The position numbers and the translations under genes are program-made. Positions 1-4,433 of a stretch of DNA of 11,620 nt are shown piece by piece; within the stretch, counting starts at the first letter, position 1; every line of letters begins with the position of its first letter. The notes under the pieces were generated by a model. The model was not told the DNA's origin, did no database searches, and saw only the letters and a program-made list of their open reading frames with translations. This DNA comes from Phycisphaerae bacterium (GTDB lineage: Bacteria; Planctomycetota; Phycisphaerae; Sedimentisphaerales; SG8-4): positions 1 through 11,620 of the forward strand of contig JAUVYQ010000083.1 of the NCBI GenBank assembly GCA_030603035.1, in the 5' to 3' direction.

Positions 1-34
1 GATTGGTTTTTCGCTGATACGATTTTCCCATCAT
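1..34 (-). CDS. 5' end of a gene running off the left edge, possibly a transposase
   Basis: Read on the minus strand, an AGGAG sequence sits 5 bases before an ATG at 34, followed directly by a second ATG at 31. The visible product begins MMGKSYQRKTN and leaves the window after 11 codons. The good ribosome binding site supports a real start. The basic SYQRKTN opening resembles the N-termini of some Y1/REP-associated transposases as I remember them, but eleven residues cannot establish a family. The start codon lies inside one arm of the inverted repeat at 31-100. A terminator-like hairpin with six T's lies just upstream on the same strand. Both would fit a transposase gene protected from outside transcription. 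Confidence 0.35.
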   Translation of the reverse strand, partial: MMGKSYQRKTN

Positions 35-100
35 GCGGTCTCCTAAAAAAGGGTAACAATTCATGTTAAAAAACACATTACCGTTACCCCGACCGCATGA
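31..100. repeat. Nested inverted repeat around a divergent start region
   Basis: The outer arms are perfect 10-mers: TCATGCGGTC at 31-40 and its reverse complement at 91-100. Inside them, GGGTAAC at 51-57 pairs with GTTACCC at 83-89, and a short ATGT/ACAT pair lies further in. On the minus strand the inner hairpin is followed directly by six T's (50-45), then AGGAG and the start codon at 34. That resembles an intrinsic terminator placed just before a ribosome binding site. The outer arm covers the minus-strand start codon, so a long read-through transcript could hide it. The repeat may also mark the edge of a mobile element. Confidence 0.6.
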
Positions 101-339
101 TTTTTTCAATCAATTTTCAACGACATTCGGGACATCCTCCCATTGTGCATATAGTCGCTGGAGTTTCCGAAGAATCAATCGAACAGGCTGTTCATCGATA
201 TAAATATTCAGCAACTTTGGCACTGCGTAAATTCGGAAGTCAAGGCAAAATCTGGTCAAAGGGATTTGATAAGAGATTTTGTTTTACGGATAGGGAACTT
301 GAAAACAAAGTCAGATACGTGCGAAGTCATAATGGTTAG
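97..339 (+). pseudogene. Truncated Y1 (IS200/RAYT-like) transposase remnant
   Basis: This 80-codon frame resembles the C-terminal half of HUH Y1 transposases (PF01797-like). PIVHIVAG sits where the family has the metal-binding His-x-His strand. It is followed by a helix with tyrosines (HRYKYSATLALRKFG), then GKIWSKGFDKRF, and a closing helix DRELENKVRYVRSHN that matches the family's typical C-terminal pattern. The N-terminal strands are missing: the domain is normally well over 100 residues. The first histidine of the HUH pair appears to be isoleucine, so activity is unlikely. No clear ribosome binding site precedes the ATG, which lies in an arm of the 31-100 inverted repeat. The stop codon falls inside the REP-like palindrome that follows, the usual neighbour of RAYT genes. 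The family call comes from motif memory. Confidence 0.5.
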
Positions 340-401
340 CCCTGCGACCACGTCGCAGGGTTTGAAAAAAGAAGACCCTGCCATAGTGATGGCAGGGCTA
401 A
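336..401. repeat. REP/BIME-like pair of palindromes
   Basis: Two compact hairpins stand side by side. The first is CCCTGCGAC-CAC-GTCGCAGGG at 340-360, with a 9-bp stem. The second is CCCTGCCAT-AGTG-ATGGCAGGG at 376-397, also with a 9-bp stem. The whole unit is enclosed by a perfect 10-bp inverted repeat, TTAGCCCTGC at 336-345 and its complement at 392-401. This is the geometry of bacterial interspersed mosaic (REP) elements. Here it directly abuts a Y1-transposase remnant, the kind of enzyme that mobilises REP sequences in other bacteria. Whether it recurs elsewhere in the genome cannot be seen from this window. Confidence 0.6.
365..397 (-). terminator. Intrinsic terminator of gpmI
   Basis: Read on the minus strand, the 9-bp GC-rich hairpin at 397-376 is followed by a tract TCTTCTTTTTT (375-365). 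It begins 24 bases past the gpmI stop codon. The hairpin is the second palindrome of the REP-like pair, so the repeat seems to serve as the terminator for gpmI. Confidence 0.6.
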
Positions 402-420
402 ACAGATTTAAATTTTTATA

Positions 421-1995
421 TCAAGGCAGAAGCAGGCTCTGGCCAGTCATTTCTTGGGGTTGCGGCAGTTTCATCATTTCCAGCAGCGTAGGCCCTATGT
501 CGGCTAATCTGCCGCTTTCCCGCAGCTTTCTGTTTTTATAGCGCTTGTCGAACACAATCAACGGCACATCGCCAATGGTGTGAGCGGTGTGCGGATTATC
601 CGGGCTTCCATCTATCATTTTTTCAAAATTGCCGTGGTCGGCGGTGATTATAGCCGCGCCGCCAAGCCCCTTGACTTTGTCCAGGATTCTGCCGACGCAT
701 TCATCCACCGTCTCAGCGGCTATAATCGCTGCGGACAATATGCCGGTATGGCCGACCATATCCGGATTGGCAAAATTGACCACCATTACATCGTATTTGT
801 TCAAGTCGAGTCTTTTCAGTACAATGTCGGCAACCTCGTAAGCGCTCATCTCAGGCTTTAAGTCGTATGTTCGTACTCGCGGCGAAGGCGCGATTTGCCT
901 GTCTTCACCGCTGAAGGGCTTTTCGGTGTAATCGTTGAAGAAGAAGGTAACGTGAGCATATTTTTCCGTCTCGGCACAGCGAAATTGCTTCAGCCCCAGG
1001 GAGCCCCAGTATGCCCCCAGGATATTTTTCATTTTTGGCGGCTTTGGAAACGCCACCGGTGCAGGTATTGTTACATCGTACTCGGTCATACAGACGTAAC
1101 ATATATTCGGCCTGGTTGTTCTCGGAAATTCTTTGAAATCCCGCTCAACAAATGCCCGCGTAATTTCGCGAGGTCTGTCACCGCGGAAGTTGAAAAATAT
1201 TATGCCGTCGCCATCGTCGATGGTGGCTAAAGGTTCATTGTCACTATTGACGATGCAGGTCGGCTCGATAAATTCATCCGTTACATCTTTTTCATAACTT
1301 TTGGCAACCGCCTCTGCTGCGGTAGCTGCTTTGATACCTTTGCCAATCCTCAGACATTCATAGGCCTTTTGCACACGGTCCCACCGGCTGTCACGGTCCA
1401 TCGCGTAGAACCTGCCCGTGACACTGGCGATTTTGCCTGTGCCTATTTCTTCGGCCTTTTTTTCGATATCGGCTATGTATCCTGCTCCGCTGTCCGGCGG
1501 TGAGTCCCGGCCATCGGTAAATGCGTGGATAAAAATATCTTTTACATCGTTTCTTTTTGCCAGTTCAAGCAGGCCGTACAGGTGGTCTAACAGCGAGTGT
1601 ACACCAATGTTACTGCACAGGCTCATCACGTGCATTTTGCCGTTATTGTTTTTTACAAATTTGATTAAGTTCAGAAATTCCTTATTCTCAAAAAAAGACC
1701 CGTCGCGAATGGCCCTGCTGATTCTTACAGATTCCTGTGGAACGATTCTGCCGGCTCCGATATTTTGATGTCCTACTTCGCTATTGCCCATCGTTCCGTC
1801 CGGCAGGCCCACATCTGAACCGCTTGTATGGATAAGGCAGTTTGGATACTCGGCCATCAGCATGTCGTCTGTCGGGGTGTTGGCGCACTTGACAGCATTA
1901 TAGTCATCTTCATCGGGATTTGGATTATAACCCCACCCGTCGCGGATAATCAGTACGAATGGCTTGTTCTTCAAAATTACTTTTTGTTTCGCCAT
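421..1995 (-). CDS. gpmI: 2,3-bisphosphoglycerate-independent phosphoglycerate mutase
   Basis: This cytoplasmic glycolysis/gluconeogenesis enzyme interconverts 3- and 2-phosphoglycerate through a phosphoserine intermediate, using two Mn2+ ions. The 524-residue product has the usual family length (about 510-520). Family motifs appear in order: DGWG with metal ligand D19, MGNSEVGH with the catalytic serine S72, HAFTDGRDSPP and GRFYAMDRDSRWDR for substrate binding, then NPDMVGHTG, TADHGNFE and PHTAHT for the second metal site. The ATG start at 1995 gives the expected N-terminus. Its ribosome binding site is weak (AAAGG about 10 bases upstream). A strong promoter lies at 2078-2106 and a hairpin terminator follows the stop, so it is probably transcribed alone, divergently from the TPR gene. 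Confidence 0.97.
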   Translation of the reverse strand: MAKQKVILKNKPFVLIIRDGWGYNPNPDEDDYNAVKCANTPTDDMLMAEYPNCLIHTSGSDVGLPDGTMGNSEVGHQNIGAGRIVPQESVRISRAIRDGSFFENKEFLNLIKFVKNNNGKMHVMSLCSNIGVHSLLDHLYGLLELAKRNDVKDIFIHAFTDGRDSPPDSGAGYIADIEKKAEEIGTGKIASVTGRFYAMDRDSRWDRVQKAYECLRIGKGIKAATAAEAVAKSYEKDVTDEFIEPTCIVNSDNEPLATIDDGDGIIFFNFRGDRPREITRAFVERDFKEFPRTTRPNICYVCMTEYDVTIPAPVAFPKPPKMKNILGAYWGSLGLKQFRCAETEKYAHVTFFFNDYTEKPFSGEDRQIAPSPRVRTYDLKPEMSAYEVADIVLKRLDLNKYDVMVVNFANPDMVGHTGILSAAIIAAETVDECVGRILDKVKGLGGAAIITADHGNFEKMIDGSPDNPHTAHTIGDVPLIVFDKRYKNRKLRESGRLADIGPTLLEMMKLPQPQEMTGQSLLLP

Positions 1996-2034
1996 AAAAA
2001 AAGGGCCTTTCGAATAAAAAGTGAAACTATCCGC

Positions 2035-2062
2035 ACTTTTACCTTTTTACTTTTGCCTTTTT
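2035..2062. repeat. 14-bp direct repeat in the gpmI leader
   Basis: ACTTTTACCTTTTT (2035-2048) is followed immediately by ACTTTTGCCTTTTT (2049-2062), differing at one base. It lies between the gpmI promoter and start codon, so it would be an A/G-rich stretch of the mRNA leader. Role unknown; slippage-generated simple sequence is the plain explanation. Confidence 0.65.
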
Positions 2063-2077
2063 GCTTATTAACCCGAT

Positions 2078-2106
2078 ATAATATAAGGCCGTGTTAAATA
2101 TGTCAA
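2078..2106 (-). promoter_or_regulatory. sigma70-type promoter for gpmI
   Basis: On the minus strand there is a perfect -35 TTGACA (2106-2101), a 17-base spacer and a -10 TATTAT (2083-2078, five of six consensus bases). Transcription would start near 2071, about 75 bases before the gpmI ATG. Confidence 0.7.
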
Positions 2107-2156
2107 ACATTTAGAAAAAACGCTCAAAAACGGGAGCCCTGTGCCGCTAAAAGTTT

Positions 2157-2184
2157 TTGACAGCAGTAGTTACTGTGGTATAAT
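2157..2184 (+). promoter_or_regulatory. sigma70-type promoter for the TPR lipoprotein gene
   Basis: A perfect TTGACA (2157-2162) and a perfect TATAAT (2179-2184) are separated by 16 bases. Transcription would start near 2191, leaving a leader of about 115 bases before the ATG at 2306. It is back to back with the gpmI promoter; the two -35 boxes are 50 bases apart. Confidence 0.75.
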
Positions 2185-2305
2185 TGGCCGCTAATCAGGG
2201 ATACCTGCTTTGGCAGGTACGAGTTTACAGCCGCGGAAGCAGGCGTGCTAAATGCCGGCAAATGGCGGCGGCAGGGTTGTCCTAATACAGAGAAGGGGAA
2301 TGTAT
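2185..2305 (+). promoter_or_regulatory. 5' leader with a hairpin upstream of the TPR gene
   Basis: The predicted leader contains a clean hairpin, TACCTGC (2202-2208), loop TTTG, GCAGGTA (2213-2219). A GC-rich stretch follows (about 2230-2275) that can form further short pairings such as TGCCG/CGGCA. It ends with the Shine-Dalgarno AGAAGGGG (2291-2298). No known riboswitch signature was recognised and there is no terminator T-run, so any regulatory role is speculative. Confidence 0.35.
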
Positions 2306-3295
2306 ATGTTTAATAGTACGAATGTCCGTCTTGCAATCTGTGTATGCCTGATAAGCGTAATCCTGTTATTTTTGGCCGGCTGTGGCGGGAAACAACAACG
2401 GGCGGTTGATTTATATGTCGACGCTGTAATGCTCAGAGAGCTCGATGAGAATGAAATGGCCATCGAACGGCTCAACTCAGCCGTGAAAATAGACAATCGT
2501 TTTCCGTTCGCTTACTCTCTGCTTGGCGAGATTTATCAGGAAACAAAGGCTTATGAAAAAAGTGCCGTCTCCTATGAAAAGGCAACAGAATTAAATCCCT
2601 GGTCTTTCAAAGATTATTTCAATCTTGGCCGGGTCTACCAGATTATGAAAAAATTTGCACAGGCGGTCAAGGCATACGCCAGAGCCTGTGAGCTCAAGCC
2701 CGACCATCTGGGAGCCAATGTCGGTGCCGCCGAAAGCTACTACGAAATTGAGGACTACAACAATGCTTTGGTGGCAGCCGTCCGAGCCGAGCAGATTGAC
2801 CCTAATGTAAGTGAAATCCAAAAGCTGCTTGGCGATATTTATGAATTGCAAAAAGATTATGACCAGGCTATTCGCTCCTATAAGCGTGCACTGGAAATAG
2901 ATAGTAATAACCCTGATATTATGACTTCGCTGGCAGTTGCGTATCTAAGAGCCGGTTACAATGAGCCGGCAAAGGAGCTGTTAACATCAGTAACACAAAT
3001 CCAGCCGAATAACAACACCGCTTATCAATATCTTGGGTATTGTTATCTGCGACTTAACGATGTGGACCGGGCAACGGAAAGTTACAGCAGGGCGATTGAG
3101 ATAAATGATAAGGATTGGGAGGCATATAGGGGGTTGGGGGTTGCCTATATGTTAAAGGCGCTCGATGATGAAGATGAGACGCTGAAGGCAAAAGCAATCC
3201 AGCAGTGGCGTCTGTCTCTGGATTTAAAGCCCAATCAACCTAATCGTGAGAGGCTGCTCAAATACATAGAAATATATTCAAAGCAAAATGAATAG
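2306..3295 (+). CDS. TPR-repeat lipoprotein
   Basis: The 329-residue protein opens with a lipoprotein signal peptide: a basic start, a hydrophobic stretch and lipobox LAGC with the lipidated cysteine at C26. The rest is about eight tandem 34-residue tetratricopeptide repeats, roughly 33-66, 67-100, 101-134, 135-168, 169-202, 203-236, 237-270 and a longer last one at 271-311. They show the usual pattern of G/A-x-x-Y and closing P. TPR superhelices are protein-binding scaffolds, so this is probably a membrane-anchored assembly or trafficking factor; the partner is unknown. In-frame ATGs occur at 2252, 2300 and 2306. The Shine-Dalgarno AGAAGGGG ends at 2298, so only 2306 has normal spacing. The 3' end overlaps lspA by 8 bases; LspA would process this very class of protein. 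Confidence 0.9.
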   Translation: MFNSTNVRLAICVCLISVILLFLAGCGGKQQRAVDLYVDAVMLRELDENEMAIERLNSAVKIDNRFPFAYSLLGEIYQETKAYEKSAVSYEKATELNPWSFKDYFNLGRVYQIMKKFAQAVKAYARACELKPDHLGANVGAAESYYEIEDYNNALVAAVRAEQIDPNVSEIQKLLGDIYELQKDYDQAIRSYKRALEIDSNNPDIMTSLAVAYLRAGYNEPAKELLTSVTQIQPNNNTAYQYLGYCYLRLNDVDRATESYSRAIEINDKDWEAYRGLGVAYMLKALDDEDETLKAKAIQQWRLSLDLKPNQPNRERLLKYIEIYSKQNE

Positions 3296-3887
3296 CCGAC
3301 AGCGGATACGCCAAACGCCGATTATGACAGGGTCCGAGAGAGAAGAAAGTAGCGCCCGGCCGAGTTCAGGCCGGGCTTTTTTGAAGCGCCAACATTTCGC
3401 ACTGCCGGATTTGGCGGCACAGCTTATTTTCTGGCCTTTAATGGCGGCCGGCCTGACGCTGGATTTGTGGAGCAAGAGGGCTGTATTCAACTGGCTGGAG
3501 CAAAAGCCGGGCAACGGCGTTTCAATTATAGATGGTTTTTTACAATTTGTGGCAACGGAAAACAAAGGCGCCGCTTTTGGAATAGCCGCCGGGCAGTATC
3601 ACTTATTAGTAGCGGTTTCAGTTATTGCCTTGGTGGTAATCTTTGCGGTTTTTCTTGTCGGCGGAACCCGGCAAAAATTAGTTCACATTGCTCTTGCGCT
3701 CTTTGCTGCCGGTGTCTGTGGTAATCTTTACGACAGAATATTTAATAATGGTCTGGTGCGTGACTTTATTGATGTCTATTACCGACAGTACCATTGGCCT
3801 GCGTTTAATGTCGCAGACGGTATGCTTTGTATTGGTGTTGGGTTAATGATTATTTCAAGCTTTCGGGCTCCCGGACGCTCTTCATAG
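3288..3887 (+). CDS. lspA: Lipoprotein signal peptidase (signal peptidase II)
   Basis: This inner-membrane aspartic protease removes signal peptides from prolipoproteins after lipidation. Family motifs are clear: DLWSK after the first membrane segment, ENKGAAFG (91-98), GNLYDR (145-150), VRDFID with catalytic D159, and PAFNVADG with catalytic D177. Four hydrophobic segments lie near 43-60, 104-124, 129-147 and 174-191. At 199 residues it is longer than the usual 160-170, because the ATG at 3288 (overlapping the TPR gene) adds about 35 hydrophilic residues. That start has no clear Shine-Dalgarno, and a terminator-like hairpin lies at 3354-3382 within these codons. A TTG at 3381 would give a conventional N-terminus just before the first membrane segment, also without a good binding site. 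Function is secure; the start is not. Confidence 0.93.
   Translation: MNSRQRIRQTPIMTGSEREESSARPSSGRAFLKRQHFALPDLAAQLIFWPLMAAGLTLDLWSKRAVFNWLEQKPGNGVSIIDGFLQFVATENKGAAFGIAAGQYHLLVAVSVIALVVIFAVFLVGGTRQKLVHIALALFAAGVCGNLYDRIFNNGLVRDFIDVYYRQYHWPAFNVADGMLCIGVGLMIISSFRAPGRSS
3354..3382 (+). terminator. Intrinsic-terminator-like hairpin within the lspA 5' end
   Basis: A perfect 8-bp all-GC stem, GCCCGGCC (3354-3361) and GGCCGGGC (3369-3376), closes a 7-base loop and is followed by six T's (3377-3382). It lies about 60 bases past the TPR stop codon, where a terminator for that gene would be expected. It is also inside the longest lspA reading frame. It could reduce lspA expression relative to the TPR gene, or show that lspA starts further downstream. 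Confidence 0.65.
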
Positions 3888-3911
3888 CGGGTTCCCGTTT
3901 AGCGTTCCGTT

Positions 3912-4307
3912 TTACTGGGAAGTCTTCTCGAAAACGTGCTCGGCAACATAAATAGGGGCGCTTGACGCCGCCCCTAAAGCAATCGCATCGGAGGGGCGGG
4001 AGTCAATTTCAACGGTTCGCCCGTTCAAACTCAGGTATATCTTCGCATAGAAGGTGTGATTGCGTAAGTCATTTATAACTATCTTTTCTATTTTAGCGCC
4101 GAGATTTTCGATTACACTGTCCAACAAATCGTGTGTCATCGGGCGGGGCGGTTTGATGCCCTTTAGCCGGCGGTCGATTGCGAAGATTTCAACTATACCG
4201 ATGACGATAGGGAAGCTGCGCTGGCCGCGACGCTCTTTTAAGACAATTATCTGCTGGTCGGATGTCTCGTTAATGATTATACGTGATAATTCGGCTTCCG
4301 TTTCCAT
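3912..4307 (-). CDS. Bifunctional nuclease family protein (DUF151)
   Basis: The 131-residue product matches the DUF151/BFN family (PF02577) along its whole length. Visible motifs are PIVIGIVE (33-40), PRPMTHDLLDSVIENLGA (54-71), IVINDLRNHTFYA (76-88), IDSRPSDAIALGA (101-113) and a closing APIYVAEHVFE. Plant members were reported to have DNase and RNase activity; the bacterial role is not settled. It begins with ATG at 4307 after a modest GGCGG/GGTG binding site. It lies 126 bases downstream of valS on the same strand, and the gap is filled by 8-bp repeats. It may be read from the valS transcript. It converges with lspA, with only 24 bases between the two stop codons. Confidence 0.9.
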   Translation of the reverse strand: METEAELSRIIINETSDQQIIVLKERRGQRSFPIVIGIVEIFAIDRRLKGIKPPRPMTHDLLDSVIENLGAKIEKIVINDLRNHTFYAKIYLSLNGRTVEIDSRPSDAIALGAASSAPIYVAEHVFEKTSQ

Positions 4308-4330
4308 TTTGGCACCGCCTTTACTTCGTA

Positions 4331-4425
4331 TATGCGTATATGCGTAAATGAGTATATGAGTTTATGAGTATATGGGTCTATAGATTTGTTCCTTTACGCA
4401 TTCACTCATATGCACATTTACTCAT
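4331..4425. repeat. Two head-to-head arrays of degenerate 8-bp repeats
   Basis: Six consecutive 8-mers occupy 4331-4378: TATGCGTA twice, then AATGAGTA, TATGAGTT, TATGAGTA and TATGGGTC. After a 15-base spacer, four 8-mers of the same family occur in the opposite orientation at 4394-4425 (TTACGCAT, TCACTCAT, ATGCACAT, TTACTCAT). The halves are largely complementary and could fold into a long imperfect hairpin just after the valS stop codon. The function is unknown. The degenerate short-period pattern resembles short tandemly repeated repetitive (STRR) sequences of cyanobacteria. Confidence 0.7.
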
Positions 4426-4433
4426 CTACTATT

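Noticed and set aside
2185..2290. Known riboswitch or tRNA-like element in the TPR leader
   Set aside because: Only one clear 7-bp hairpin; no conserved riboswitch core and no tRNA T-loop motif could be found.
2252..2305. Upstream ATG start for the TPR protein
   Set aside because: It would place 18 hydrophilic residues ahead of the lipoprotein signal peptide; the Shine-Dalgarno at 2291-2298 fits only the ATG at 2306.
4331..4425. CRISPR array
   Set aside because: Units are 8 bp with no spacers and the two halves face each other; no cas genes are present.
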